A model generated the notes under the pieces. It was not told the origin of the DNA and did not search any database. It saw nothing but the letters and a program-made list of their open reading frames with translations. Positions 7,379-16,850 of a stretch of 46,973 nt of DNA are shown piece after piece. Numbering within the stretch: position 1 is the stretch's first letter; each line of letters opens with the position of its first letter. The position numbers were made by a program, and so were the translations under genes. The stretch is from assembly GCF_003339815.1 (NCBI RefSeq), contig NZ_PPTT01000030.1, positions 1-46,973 of the forward strand. The letters are read 5' to 3'. The DNA comes from Eggerthella sinensis. Lineage in GTDB: Bacteria > Actinomycetota > Coriobacteriia > Coriobacteriales > Eggerthellaceae.

Positions 7379-8875
7379 ATGGGCAAGACCTGTACCGAAC
7401 TGTTCGCAGGTATCGACTGCACCGTCCTCGGCAACGCCGACGACGAGGTGAGCGGTATCGCCTACCGAAGCGACCGGGTGCAACCGGGCGACGCGTTCTT
7501 CTGCGTGGTGGGCATGACCTCGGACGGTCACTCGTTCGCCCAGGACGCCATCAACCGGGGCGCGAAGGTGCTGGTCGTGCAGCGCAAGGTCTACCTGGCC
7601 GATGCCACCGACGTCACCGAGATCGTGGTGAAGGACACTCGCAAGGCCATGGCCGCCGCGGCTGCCAACTTCTACGACCATCCCTCGAAGGATATCGCGC
7701 TCGTGGGCATCACGGGCACGAACGGCAAAACCACCACCACCTACCTCGTGGAGCATATCGCCCGCGTGGCCGGCAAGCGCACGGGCGTCATCGGCACCGT
7801 GGGCATCCGCATCGGCGACGCGCAGGAGAAGTCGGCTCACACCACGCCCGAGTCGCCCGACCTGCAGCAGCTGTTCGCGCGCATGCGCGACGCGCGCGTG
7901 GGCGTGGTGGCCATGGAGGTGAGCTCGCACGCGCTCGACCTCGACCGCACGTGGGACACGCAGTTCGCCGTCACGGCGTTCTCCAACCTCACGCAGGACC
8001 ACCTCGACTACCACCACACGTTCGAGGCCTACTTCGAGGCGAAGGCGCGCCTGTTCTCGAAGGACTACCCGGCCAAGCGCGTCATCTGCATCGACGACAA
8101 GTGGGGCAAAGAACTGCTGCGCCGCTGCTCGGTGGCCGAGGACAGCGTGGTCACGACGGGCTTCGACCCCTCCGCCCAAATCCATCCCGCCGACGTGCAG
8201 TACGCGCCCACGCACACCACGGTCACGCTCGACGTGCGCGGCAGCCTCTACACGTTCGACTACCCGCTCGTGGGCAAGTTCAACGTGGAGAACATCATGT
8301 GCGCGTTCGGCATCGGGCTGCAGCTGGGCTTCTCGGCCGACGTCATCGTCGAGGCGCTTGAAGAGGCGCCGCAGATTCCCGGCCGTCTGGAGCGCGTGAG
8401 CGCCCCGAACACGGGCGGCGTGTCCGTGTTCGTGGACTACGCCCACACGCCCGACGCGTTGGAGAAGGCGCTCTCGTCCATCATGGCGCTCACGCCCGGC
8501 CGCACCATCTGCGTGTTCGGCTGCGGCGGCGACCGCGATGCCAGCAAGCGCCCCATCATGGGCCGCGCCGCGCTCGCGGCCGACCACGCCGTGGTGACGT
8601 CGGACAACCCGCGCACCGAGGACCCGCTGGCCATCATCGAGGACATCGTGAGCGGCATGGGCTCGGGCATGGACCGCTTCGAAGTGGAAGCCGACCGCCG
8701 GGCCGCCATCGCGCAGGCCATCGCGCAGGCGCATGCGGGCGACTCCATCCTCATCGCGGGCAAGGGCCACGAAGACTACCAGCTGGTGGGCGATCAGGTG
8801 CTCAGCTTCGACGATCGCGTGGTGGCTGCCGAAGAGCTCGCGCGCGCGTTCGGCTCCGAGCCGGCGGCGGAATAG
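7379..8875 (+). CDS. murE: UDP-MurNAc-tripeptide synthetase MurE (meso-diaminopimelate type)
   Basis: This cytoplasmic ATP-dependent ligase adds the third stem-peptide residue to UDP-MurNAc-L-Ala-D-Glu. The product is 498 aa. The ATP loop is G113-TNGK117-T, and the central Mur ligase domain has the carbamylated-lysine region EAKARLF. D409-NPR412 corresponds to the DNPR motif of diaminopimelate-adding MurE enzymes; lysine-adding ones differ here. ATG 7379 with AGGG 6 bases upstream is preferred to GTG 7367, which overlaps the ftsI stop. It follows ftsI and precedes murF by 9 bases. Confidence 0.95.
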   Translation: MGKTCTELFAGIDCTVLGNADDEVSGIAYRSDRVQPGDAFFCVVGMTSDGHSFAQDAINRGAKVLVVQRKVYLADATDVTEIVVKDTRKAMAAAAANFYDHPSKDIALVGITGTNGKTTTTYLVEHIARVAGKRTGVIGTVGIRIGDAQEKSAHTTPESPDLQQLFARMRDARVGVVAMEVSSHALDLDRTWDTQFAVTAFSNLTQDHLDYHHTFEAYFEAKARLFSKDYPAKRVICIDDKWGKELLRRCSVAEDSVVTTGFDPSAQIHPADVQYAPTHTTVTLDVRGSLYTFDYPLVGKFNVENIMCAFGIGLQLGFSADVIVEALEEAPQIPGRLERVSAPNTGGVSVFVDYAHTPDALEKALSSIMALTPGRTICVFGCGGDRDASKRPIMGRAALAADHAVVTSDNPRTEDPLAIIEDIVSGMGSGMDRFEVEADRRAAIAQAIAQAHAGDSILIAGKGHEDYQLVGDQVLSFDDRVVAAEELARAFGSEPAAE

Positions 8876-8884
8876 GGCGGCGCC

Positions 8885-10372
8885 ATGCGGTTGAACGCCA
8901 AGCAGATAGCAGCGTGCACGGGCGGAGCGTTCGTGGTGGAGGCGCTCGATCCGCGTGCGCTCATCACGGGGCTCACCTGGGATTCGCGCGACGTGAAGGC
9001 GGGCGACGTGTACGTTGCGCTGCCGGGAGAGCGTGTGGACGGCCATGACTTCGTGGGCGCGGCCCTGCGCGACGGCGCCCTCGCGGCGCTCGTCATGCAG
9101 CCGCTCGACGAGGCCACGAAGCTGCTCGCCCACGAGCTGGGCGCCGCCGTCATCGAGGTGCCCGACACCGCGCACGCCGTGGCGGACATCGCGGGCGCGT
9201 GGCGCGGGCATCTCCATGGCCGCGTGATCGCGCTGACGGGCTCGACGGGCAAGACCACCACGAAGAACCTCGTGCGCGACGTGCTGGCAAGCACGCTTTC
9301 GGTTGTGGCCACCGCCGGCAACCAGAACAACGAGCTGGGCGTGCCGAAGACGCTGCTCAACGCCGAGCAGGACACGCAGGCCGTCGTCGTGGAGATGGGA
9401 ATGCGCGGCTTGGGCCAGCTGGCCGACCTCTGCGACTACGTGCGTCCCGACTGGGGCCTCGTGGTGAACGTGGGCGAGAGCCATATCGAGCTGCTGGGCA
9501 GCCGCGAGAACATCGCGCGCGCCAAAGCCGAGCTCTTGTGCGCGCTGCCGGAGGGCACGGGCCGCGCGTTCGTGAACGCCGACGACGATTTCGTCTCGTT
9601 CGTGCGCGAGCACGCGCGCCTCGATGCGCGCCGCGTGGAAACGGTGCTGTTCGACGGGTCGGCCGACGCGGCCGCGCGCCGCGCGAGCGCCGGTGCCGCC
9701 GAGCAGGCGCGCCCCGCCGTGTGGGCCGAGCGCGTGGAGCTCGACGAGCAGGGCCGTCCCGCCTTCGAGCTGCACGCCGTCGGGTTCGCCGACGACCCCG
9801 CTGTCGAGGAGACGGCTCCGTGCGCGCTCACGCTGCGCGGCCTGCACAACGTGTCGAACGCCTGCGCCGCTGCCGCGGTGGGCCGCTCCTGCGGCATCCC
9901 GCTAGCTGTGTGCGCCGAGGCGCTCGGCGCTTCGCAGCCCGAAGCGGGCCGTCAGGAAGTGCTGCATGCGCGCGGCGGGTTCACCGTGGTGAACGACGCG
10001 TACAACGCGAACCCGGACTCCATGCGCGCGTCGCTCGCGACGTTCTGCGCGCTCGACGTGCCCGGCAAGCACGTGGCCGTGCTGGGCGACATGGGCGAGC
10101 TGGGCAGCTACGCGCCCGCCTGCCATGCGGGCGTGGGCACGTACGCGGCAACGCTGCCGCTCGACCGGCTCGTGTGCGTGGGGGAGCTCTCCCGGCACAT
10201 CGCCGACGCCGCTGAGCGCGCCGGCATGGACGCCGAGCGCATCGTGCGCGCGGCCTCGCTTTCCGAAGTGTTCGGCGATTTGGACGTCTGCGTCGAGCCG
10301 GGCGATGCCGTGCTGGTGAAGGCATCGCATTTCATGGGACTGACACGCGTCGTCGAAGGACTGGTCAACTAA
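8885..10372 (+). CDS. murF: UDP-MurNAc-tripeptide:D-alanyl-D-alanine ligase MurF
   Basis: Adds D-Ala-D-Ala to finish the UDP-MurNAc-pentapeptide. The product is 495 aa, slightly longer than the usual 450-460 aa. The ATP loop is G119-STGK123-TT; GNQNNELGVP and EMGMRGLGQ are typical MurF segments, and VVNDAYNANPDSM marks the C-terminal domain. The central region around residues 255-300 (Ala/Arg rich, RRASAGAAEQ) looks like a lineage-specific insert. It lies 9 bases after murE and 2 bases before mraY, so translation is probably coupled. Confidence 0.94.
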   Translation: MRLNAKQIAACTGGAFVVEALDPRALITGLTWDSRDVKAGDVYVALPGERVDGHDFVGAALRDGALAALVMQPLDEATKLLAHELGAAVIEVPDTAHAVADIAGAWRGHLHGRVIALTGSTGKTTTKNLVRDVLASTLSVVATAGNQNNELGVPKTLLNAEQDTQAVVVEMGMRGLGQLADLCDYVRPDWGLVVNVGESHIELLGSRENIARAKAELLCALPEGTGRAFVNADDDFVSFVREHARLDARRVETVLFDGSADAAARRASAGAAEQARPAVWAERVELDEQGRPAFELHAVGFADDPAVEETAPCALTLRGLHNVSNACAAAAVGRSCGIPLAVCAEALGASQPEAGRQEVLHARGGFTVVNDAYNANPDSMRASLATFCALDVPGKHVAVLGDMGELGSYAPACHAGVGTYAATLPLDRLVCVGELSRHIADAAERAGMDAERIVRAASLSEVFGDLDVCVEPGDAVLVKASHFMGLTRVVEGLVN

Positions 10373-10374
10373 CT

Positions 10375-11421
10375 ATGCTTACGGTATTCAATCAATATCC
10401 GACGTTTCTCGTATTCCTCGCCGTCGTGTTCGCCATGGTGGTGACCATGGTGCTCACGCCGCTGTGGATCACGTTCCTCAAGTCGAGCCACATCGGGCAG
10501 CAGGTGCGCGCCGACGGGCCCGAAAGCCACCTCGTGAAGCAGGGCACGCCCACCATGGGCGGCGTCATCATGCTGGTGGCGGTCATCGCGGCCGCGCTGT
10601 TCATCGGCATCCCCACGCCCGAGACGTTCGTGCTGCTGGCGGCAACCGTGCTCACGGGCCTGCTCGGCCTTATCGACGACGCGTCGAAAGTGGTGAAGGA
10701 GCGTTCGCTCGGCCTCACGCCGAAGGCGAAGATCGTGGGACAGGTGGCCATCGCGAGCGCGTTCGTGCTCGTGGCCGTGAACTGGCTGGGCATCGAGCCC
10801 ACCGTGGAAATCCCGTTCGTGGTCACGCTCGACTTCGGCATCCTGACCACGGTGCTTCCCATCGGCGACGGCATCGCCATCCCGTGGCTCTACCTGCTGT
10901 TCATGAACATCCTGCTCGTGGGCATGTGCAACGCCGTGAACCTCACCGACGGCCTGGACGGCCTGGCGGCGGGCACGGTCATGATCGTCATGATCGTCAT
11001 GGCGGCCATCGCGTACCGCTCCGACCTGCTCGAGCCCGCCATCTTCGCGGCTGCGCTCGCGGGCGCGTGCATCGGTTTCCTGTGGTTCAACTCGTTCCCG
11101 GCCGACATCTTCATGGGGGACACCGGCTCGCTTGCGCTCGGCATGGCGCTGGGCTGCCTCGCCGTGCTCACGAAGTCCGAGTTCGTGTCGCTCATCATCG
11201 GCGGCCTGTTCGTGGCCGAGGCCCTGTCCGTCATGATCCAGGTGTTCTACTACAAGAAGACGAAGAAGCGCATCTTCCTCATGGCGCCGCTCCACCATCA
11301 CTTCGAGAAGAAGGGGTGGAGCGAGACGAAGGTGGTCGTGCGGTTCTGGATCATCTCCGGCGTGCTGGCGGCGACGGGCTTCTCGATCTACTTCGCCGAA
11401 ACCCTCATGGCGGTGGCCTAA
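10375..11421 (+). CDS. mraY: Phospho-MurNAc-pentapeptide transferase MraY
   Basis: The integral membrane enzyme that transfers phospho-MurNAc-pentapeptide to undecaprenyl phosphate, giving lipid I. The product is 348 aa with about ten hydrophobic helices. Family motifs are present: PTMGG near the N-terminus, LIDDASK (catalytic aspartates), NLTDGLDGLAAG, FMGDTGSLALG and the MAPLHHHFE histidine motif near the C-terminus. The length and motif order match the family. The ATG is 2 bases after the murF stop, and murD begins 3 bases after its end. Confidence 0.96.
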   Translation: MLTVFNQYPTFLVFLAVVFAMVVTMVLTPLWITFLKSSHIGQQVRADGPESHLVKQGTPTMGGVIMLVAVIAAALFIGIPTPETFVLLAATVLTGLLGLIDDASKVVKERSLGLTPKAKIVGQVAIASAFVLVAVNWLGIEPTVEIPFVVTLDFGILTTVLPIGDGIAIPWLYLLFMNILLVGMCNAVNLTDGLDGLAAGTVMIVMIVMAAIAYRSDLLEPAIFAAALAGACIGFLWFNSFPADIFMGDTGSLALGMALGCLAVLTKSEFVSLIIGGLFVAEALSVMIQVFYYKKTKKRIFLMAPLHHHFEKKGWSETKVVVRFWIISGVLAATGFSIYFAETLMAVA

Positions 11422-11424
11422 ACC

Positions 11425-12939
11425 ATGGCGCCTCGGGATTTCATAGCGAATCGCAAGCACGCGCCGCACCATCTGGGGCGCGTGCTCGTTTTGGGTCTGG
11501 GCAAGAGCGGCCGGGCCGCGGTGGACTACTGCCTGCCGCTTCTGGGCGAGCGCGTGGACGTGCTGGCCATCGCGGCGGGCGCGCGCACCGAGGCGTCCGA
11601 GCGCTTCGCGCGCACGGCGCGCGCGGCCGGGGCCCTCGTCGCGTTCGAGGACGACGCCGTGGCGTCGCTGGCCGCGGAGGCCGGCGCGCCGTTCGACCTG
11701 TGCATCGCGAGCCCCGGCATCTCGCAGTTCTCCGCGTTCTACGAGGCGGCCGCCGCCGCTTCGACGGAGGTGGTGAGCGAGGTGGAGTTCGCCTGGCGCG
11801 AGAGCGCGGCGGACAGCCGTTGGGTGGCGGTGACCGGCACGAACGGCAAGACGACGGTCTGCGCGCTGTGCGCGCACGTGCTGCAGGAGGCGGGGCTCGC
11901 CGCCGCGGCCGTGGGCAACATCGGCGACCCGTGCATCGACGCCGTGGCCGCGGGGCGCACGGACGTCTACGTGGCCGAGGTGTCGTCCTACCAGCTGGCG
12001 TCCGCGAAACGCTTCGCGCCGAACGTGGCCGTGCTGCTCAACATCACGCCCGACCACCTGCACTGGCACCGCAGCTTCGAGGCGTACCGCGATGCGAAGC
12101 TCAAGCTGCTCGCGAACCTGCGCACGGTGCCCGGCGCCGTGGCGGTGCTCGACGCGACGAACGACGTCGTGCGGGCCGAGGTGCGCCGCCTGCGTGCCCT
12201 GCCGGCCGCCGAGCGCGGCTTCGCCGTCGTTCCTCTGGGAACGGCCGCGGGCATCGGGGGCGACATGCGCGCCGCATGCGGCAGCGACAATGCCGCCTTC
12301 CTCGCCGACGACGGTACGCTGCACGTGGCGCTGAACGGCGCGAGCCACACCCCGCTGCGCGCTGACGAGCTGCGCATCCTGGGCGAGCACAACGCGTCGA
12401 ACGCGCTGGCCGTGGCCGCCGCCGTCCTCGCGCTCGGCGTGAGCGACGAGGCCGTGGCCGCGGGCCTGCGCTCGTTCGCCCCGCTCGAGCACCGCATCGA
12501 GCCGTGCGGCACCGTCGCGGGCGTGGCCTGCTACAACGATTCCAAAGCAACGAACGTCGATGCGACGCTCAAGGCCCTCGCCGCCTTCCCGGCGGCGCAT
12601 CCCATCGTGCTGCTCGGCGGCGACGACAAGGGCACCGACCTCGCCCCGCTCGTCGCGGCCGCGCACGCGCACGCCCGCGCCGTCGTCTGCTTTGGCGCCG
12701 CGGGGCCGCGGTTCGCCGAGGCGTTCGAGGCCGCGGCCGACGGCGCTCCGGCCGATTTCGCCGTGCGCCGCGCCGCGCATCTGGCCGACGCGCTCGACGC
12801 GGCGCTTGCGGGCGCGGCGGCGGGCGACGTCGTGCTGTTGTCGCCGGCGTGCGCCTCCTTCGACGAGTTCGGCTCGTTCGAGGAGCGCGGCACCGTGTTC
12901 AAATCGCTCGTGGCGTCGCACGCCTCGTCGGGCGCGTAG
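11425..12939 (+). CDS. murD: UDP-MurNAc-L-alanine:D-glutamate ligase MurD
   Basis: Adds D-glutamate to UDP-MurNAc-L-Ala. The product is 504 aa, somewhat long because of Ala-rich spacers. An N-terminal Rossmann-like segment (VLVLGLGKSGRAAVDY) binds the UDP part, the ATP loop is G138-TNGK142-T, and VSSYQLASAKRFAPNVAVLLNITPDHLHWH is the typical MurD central block. YNDSKATNVDATLKAL and LLGGDDKGTDL follow in the C-terminal domain. The base composition is especially GC-rich in the C-terminal third. It lies between mraY and ftsW with 3-base and 6-base gaps. Confidence 0.94.
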   Translation: MAPRDFIANRKHAPHHLGRVLVLGLGKSGRAAVDYCLPLLGERVDVLAIAAGARTEASERFARTARAAGALVAFEDDAVASLAAEAGAPFDLCIASPGISQFSAFYEAAAAASTEVVSEVEFAWRESAADSRWVAVTGTNGKTTVCALCAHVLQEAGLAAAAVGNIGDPCIDAVAAGRTDVYVAEVSSYQLASAKRFAPNVAVLLNITPDHLHWHRSFEAYRDAKLKLLANLRTVPGAVAVLDATNDVVRAEVRRLRALPAAERGFAVVPLGTAAGIGGDMRAACGSDNAAFLADDGTLHVALNGASHTPLRADELRILGEHNASNALAVAAAVLALGVSDEAVAAGLRSFAPLEHRIEPCGTVAGVACYNDSKATNVDATLKALAAFPAAHPIVLLGGDDKGTDLAPLVAAAHAHARAVVCFGAAGPRFAEAFEAAADGAPADFAVRRAAHLADALDAALAGAAAGDVVLLSPACASFDEFGSFEERGTVFKSLVASHASSGA

Positions 12940-12945
12940 CGAGGC

Positions 12946-14217
12946 ATGATGGCTACGCAACGCGACATGGGGGGAACGCCCGCCCACATCATGGCTCCCC
13001 GCATCATCCTGCTGCTGTCGGTGTTCGCCCTCATGCTCATCGGCTTCGTGATGATCTACTCCACTTCGGCGGTCAATACCTTGGCGAAGGCCGGGGTCGA
13101 CGCTGCGGTCGATCCTATGGGGGAGACGCTCAACCAGATCAAGTTCGCCGTGGTCGGCGTGATTTTGGCCGTGCTCATCTGGAAATTCGTGCCCGTCACG
13201 CTGTGGCGCAGCAACGCGGTGTGGATCGTCTGGGCTCTCGCGTTCGCTCTGCTCGTGATCACCGCGCTGTTCGGCGTGGGCGACGAGGACTGGGGCGCGC
13301 GCCGCTGGCTCATGATCGGGTCGTCAAGCTTGCAGGCGTCGGAATTCGCGAAGATCGCGCTCGTGCTGGTGGCGGCGCGCCTGCTCACGGATTGGCGCGA
13401 GGGACGCTACACCGTGATGGTGTTCTTCGTGCTCATAGGCCTTCTCGTGCTGGCGCCCGTGCTGGTCATCCTGGGCCCGCAGTCGGATCTGGGCACGGCC
13501 ATGATCTGCGTCGTGGGCATCCTCGCGGTCATGTGGCTGGGCGAGGTGCCCCTGCGCACCATGCTCATCGTCATCGGCGTTGTAGTGGCGCTCGGCCTCG
13601 TCGGCATCTTCGGCTCGTCGTATCGACGCGACCGCCTCATGGTGTTCATGGACCCGTGGAACGACGGCGAGGGCGGCTTCGGCACGGGCTACCAGCTCAT
13701 CCATTCGCTGTACGCGTTCGCCGGGGGCGGCTTCTTCGGCTTGGGGCTGGGCAACTCGCACGAGAAGTACCAGTACCTCACGCAGTCCGACACCGACTTC
13801 ATCTTCGCCATCATCGGCGAGGAGCTGGGGCTCGTGGGCGCTGCGGTGGTCATCATCCTGTTCTTGCTGTTCCTGTACGCGGGCACGCGCATCGCGCAGT
13901 CCGCTCCCGACAACTTCGGCACCATGGTGGCGGGCGGATGCACCATCATGATCGCGTTCCAGGCGTTCCTCAACATCGCCATGGTCATCGGGTGGTTCCC
14001 CGTGGTGGGCAAGCCGCTGCCGTTCATCTCGTCGGGCGGCTCGTCGCTCGTGGCCATGCTCATCATGGTGGGCATCATCCTGTCGGTGTCGCGCGGCGCC
14101 GAGGCGCCGAGTATCTACGATCGCCGACGCGCCGACCTGCGCGTCGTGCGCGCGACGAACGAGGCGCCCGCGCCGCAGCGCGGCAGGCGCCCGTCGTCGG
14201 GCAGAGGTAGGAGGTAG
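12946..14217 (+). CDS. ftsW: Lipid II polymerase FtsW (SEDS family)
   Basis: A SEDS glycosyltransferase that polymerises lipid II at the septum with FtsI. The product is 423 aa with about ten membrane helices. Family motifs include ARRWLMIG, LGPQSDLGTAM (with the Asp of the catalytic region), YQLIHSLYAFAGGGFFGLGLGNS, DTDFIFAIIGEELG and SSGGSSLVAMLIMVGIILS. The C-terminal tail is basic (RGRRPSSGRGRR). Three in-frame ATGs compete: 12946, 12949 and 12967. GAGG at 12941-12944 fits 12949 best, so the first codon is uncertain by a few residues. The gene overlaps no neighbour, and murG starts 4 bases after it. Confidence 0.94.
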   Translation: MMATQRDMGGTPAHIMAPRIILLLSVFALMLIGFVMIYSTSAVNTLAKAGVDAAVDPMGETLNQIKFAVVGVILAVLIWKFVPVTLWRSNAVWIVWALAFALLVITALFGVGDEDWGARRWLMIGSSSLQASEFAKIALVLVAARLLTDWREGRYTVMVFFVLIGLLVLAPVLVILGPQSDLGTAMICVVGILAVMWLGEVPLRTMLIVIGVVVALGLVGIFGSSYRRDRLMVFMDPWNDGEGGFGTGYQLIHSLYAFAGGGFFGLGLGNSHEKYQYLTQSDTDFIFAIIGEELGLVGAAVVIILFLLFLYAGTRIAQSAPDNFGTMVAGGCTIMIAFQAFLNIAMVIGWFPVVGKPLPFISSGGSSLVAMLIMVGIILSVSRGAEAPSIYDRRRADLRVVRATNEAPAPQRGRRPSSGRGRR

Positions 14218-14221
14218 CACT

Positions 14222-15322
14222 ATGCTCGTCGTTCTTTCCGGCGGCGGAACCGCCGGCCATATCAATCCTGCGCTCGCGTTGGCCGACGTGCTCAAGGAGC
14301 GCGGCTGCGACGTGCGCTTCGCCGGCACGCCGACGGGCGTGGAGGCGCGGCTCGTGCGCGAGGCGGGCATTCCGTTCACGCCGTTCGAGGCGCAGGGCTT
14401 CAACCGCAACCATCCGCTCACGCTGCCGAAGGCCGTGCTGAAAATCCAGAAGAGCACGAAGCTCGCCCGCGCCTGGTTCGACGAGATCAAACCCGACGTG
14501 GTGGTGGGTTTCGGCGGATACGTGTGCATTCCCGTGGCCCGCGCCGCCGAGCAGTGCGGCGTGCCCGTGGTGGTGCACGAGCAGAACTCCGTCATGGGCA
14601 TGGCGAACAAGTACCTGGCCAAGCGGGCCGCCGCCGTGTGCCTCACCTACGAGCACGCCGCTGCGGCGCTCGCCGACACGAGCCGCGTGCGCGTGACGGG
14701 CAATCCCGTGCGCGCAAGCGTGTTCGCGGCCACGCGCGAGCAGGGTCGCGCGACGTTCGGCGTGCCGGCTGACGCGCGCATGCTGCTGGTGACGGGCGGC
14801 AGCTTGGGCGCGCGCCACCTCAACCAGGCGGTGGCGGCCCTCAAAGACAAGCTGCTGTCGTACGACGATGTGCACATCGTGCAGGTGACCGGCCCGAAAG
14901 AGCTCGACGCCGTCCGCGAGCAGCTGGCGCTTTCGCCCGAAGAGCAGCAGCGTTGGCAGCTGTTCGGCTACACCGATCAGATGGGCGACGCCATGGCCGC
15001 CGCCGACGTCATCGTGTCGCGCGCCGGCGCCACCTCGCTCGCCGAGATATCCGCCCGCGCGCTCCCGGCGCTCCTCGTGCCGTTTCCCTTCGCCACCGAG
15101 GACCATCAGACCACGAACGCGCAGGCCTGCGTCGAGGCCGGCGCTGCCTTCCTCGTGGCCGACGCCGATGTGGAAGGGCCGGAGTTCGCGCGTCTGGTGA
15201 GCGAGCTCATCGAGGACGGGGCCCTGCGCGAGCGCATGGCCGCCGCGGCCCGCGCGCAGAAGACGCGCGACGCCGCGGGCCTTCTGGCCGACGCGGTCAT
15301 GGAGGCTGCGAAGAAGCAATGA
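14222..15322 (+). CDS. murG: Lipid II synthase MurG
   Basis: A peripheral membrane GT-B glycosyltransferase that adds GlcNAc to lipid I to form lipid II. The product is 366 aa. SGGGTAGHINPALALA is the N-terminal glycine loop, VVGFGGYVCIPVARAA and HEQNSVMGMANK are acceptor-side motifs, VTGGSLGARHLN is the C-domain loop, and RAGATSLAEISARALPALLVPFP is the UDP-GlcNAc binding motif. An AGGTAGGAGG site overlaps the end of ftsW, coupling the two. A 78-base gap with its own promoter separates it from murC. Confidence 0.96.
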   Translation: MLVVLSGGGTAGHINPALALADVLKERGCDVRFAGTPTGVEARLVREAGIPFTPFEAQGFNRNHPLTLPKAVLKIQKSTKLARAWFDEIKPDVVVGFGGYVCIPVARAAEQCGVPVVVHEQNSVMGMANKYLAKRAAAVCLTYEHAAAALADTSRVRVTGNPVRASVFAATREQGRATFGVPADARMLLVTGGSLGARHLNQAVAALKDKLLSYDDVHIVQVTGPKELDAVREQLALSPEEQQRWQLFGYTDQMGDAMAAADVIVSRAGATSLAEISARALPALLVPFPFATEDHQTTNAQACVEAGAAFLVADADVEGPEFARLVSELIEDGALRERMAAAARAQKTRDAAGLLADAVMEAAKKQ

Positions 15323-15335
15323 CGACGCCCTGCGC

Positions 15336-15365
15336 GCGACAGGCAGTTCGACGGTAGGGTACAAT
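15336..15365 (+). promoter_or_regulatory. Candidate internal promoter for murC
   Basis: TACAAT (15360-15365) is a near-perfect -10, with GCGACA (15336-15341) 18 bases upstream as a weak -35. It lies in the only sizeable gap of the murE-murB part, 36 bases before murC. Confidence 0.45.
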
Positions 15366-15400
15366 AGCGGTTTGCAAGCAACGGGAGAGAGACCGAGGGA

Positions 15401-16843
15401 ATGAAGATGGACACTACGCATATCGAGCAGGTACATTTCATCGGCGTCGGCGGCGTCGGCATGAGCGGTATCGCGCGCGTCGCATTCGATCAGGGCATGC
15501 GCGTGAGCGGCTCCGACCTCAAGGAAAGCCGCTACACCAAGCAGCTGCGCGAGGCGGGCATCGACGTGTTCATCGGCCACGACCCGGCGAACATCCCCGC
15601 GGGCAATCCCGTCATCGTGGTGTCCACCGCCATCCTCGACAACAACCCCGAACTCGCCGCGGCCAAGGAGCGCGGCCTCGTCATCTGGCATCGCGCCCAG
15701 ATGCTGGCCCACCTGGGCCGGGGCCTCGAGACGCTCGCGGTTGCCGGCACGCACGGCAAGACCACGACGTCGTCCATGCTGGCAAGCGTGCTCGACGGCA
15801 TGGGCGAGGACCCGACGTTCCTCATCGGCGGCATCGTGCGCGCCTACGGCACGAACGCCCACTCGGGGCAGGGCCCCCACTACGTGGTGGAGGCCGACGA
15901 GAGCGACAAGTCGTTCATGCACCTGTCCCCGCGTGCCGTGCTGGTCACCAACATCGAGGCGGACCACCTCGACCATTACCGCGACCTCGACGAGATCTAC
16001 GAGAAGTTCGCGGCGTTCATCGGCTCGGTGCCCGAAGACGACGGCGTCGTGGTGGCCTGCGGCGAGGACGAGGCGCTCGTGCGCGTGGCCCGCGCATCGG
16101 GCAAGCGCCTGTTCACCTACGGCTTCGACGACGGATGCGACCTGCGCATCACGGCGTGCGCGCCGAACGGCGTGGGCAGCGACTTCACGCTCGCGCTGCC
16201 GGACGGCACGCAGGTGAGCGCGCACATCAAGCAGAATCCCGGACGCCACAACGTGCTGAACGCCGCCGGCGTCGTCGGCCTCTTGTGGGCGCTCGGCTAC
16301 GATCCTGCGCAGGCCGCCGCCGCGCTCGCCGGGTTCGCCGGCGTGAAGCGCCGCTTCGACCTCGTGGGCGAGGCCGCCGGCATCACCGTGGTGGACGACT
16401 ACGCCCACCATCCCACCGAGATCGCCGCCACCATCGAAGCGGCTTCCAAGCTGGGCTACCGCCATGTGCACGTGCTGTTCCAGCCGCACCGCTACTCGCG
16501 CGTGTCGCTGTTCACCGAGGTGCTGCACGACGAGTTCGGCAGCGCGTTCGACGAGGCCGACGCCGTCACGTTCATGGACGTGTACCCGGCGGGCGAGGCG
16601 CCCGTGCCCGGCGTGTCGGGCAAGACGTTCCTCAACGTGGTGCTCGACCATGCGGGCCATCCCGAGTCGGCCTACGTGCCGCGCCGCATCGAAGTGGTGC
16701 CGTTCCTCGCCTCGAAGCTGAGCGCGGGCGACCTGCTCATCACCATGGGCGCCGGCGACGTGACCGCCATCGGCCCGCAGCTCATCGACGCGCTCTCGCA
16801 GACGGATGCCCCCGCGCCCGCGGTGGCGGGATCGCCGGCGTGA
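15401..16843 (+). CDS. murC: UDP-N-acetylmuramate:L-alanine ligase MurC
   Basis: Joins L-alanine to UDP-MurNAc, the first stem-peptide step. The product is 480 aa. HFIGVGGVGMSGIA is the UDP-binding Rossmann motif, the ATP loop is G116-THGK120-TT, and EADESDKSF, NIEADHLDHY and VVDDYAHHPTEI are strongly conserved MurC segments. GAGGGA just upstream supports the ATG at 15401; a second ATG at 15407 is close behind. A possible promoter precedes it, so murC-murB-ftsQ may be partly independent of the upstream genes. Confidence 0.96.
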   Translation: MKMDTTHIEQVHFIGVGGVGMSGIARVAFDQGMRVSGSDLKESRYTKQLREAGIDVFIGHDPANIPAGNPVIVVSTAILDNNPELAAAKERGLVIWHRAQMLAHLGRGLETLAVAGTHGKTTTSSMLASVLDGMGEDPTFLIGGIVRAYGTNAHSGQGPHYVVEADESDKSFMHLSPRAVLVTNIEADHLDHYRDLDEIYEKFAAFIGSVPEDDGVVVACGEDEALVRVARASGKRLFTYGFDDGCDLRITACAPNGVGSDFTLALPDGTQVSAHIKQNPGRHNVLNAAGVVGLLWALGYDPAQAAAALAGFAGVKRRFDLVGEAAGITVVDDYAHHPTEIAATIEAASKLGYRHVHVLFQPHRYSRVSLFTEVLHDEFGSAFDEADAVTFMDVYPAGEAPVPGVSGKTFLNVVLDHAGHPESAYVPRRIEVVPFLASKLSAGDLLITMGAGDVTAIGPQLIDALSQTDAPAPAVAGSPA

Positions 16844-16850
16844 TGCGGCG

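Noticed and set aside
7199-9847. Minus-strand open frame of 882 codons opposite murE and murF
   Set aside because: Composition is Arg/His/Ala rich and it lies opposite two unmistakable Mur ligases; a GC-rich shadow frame.
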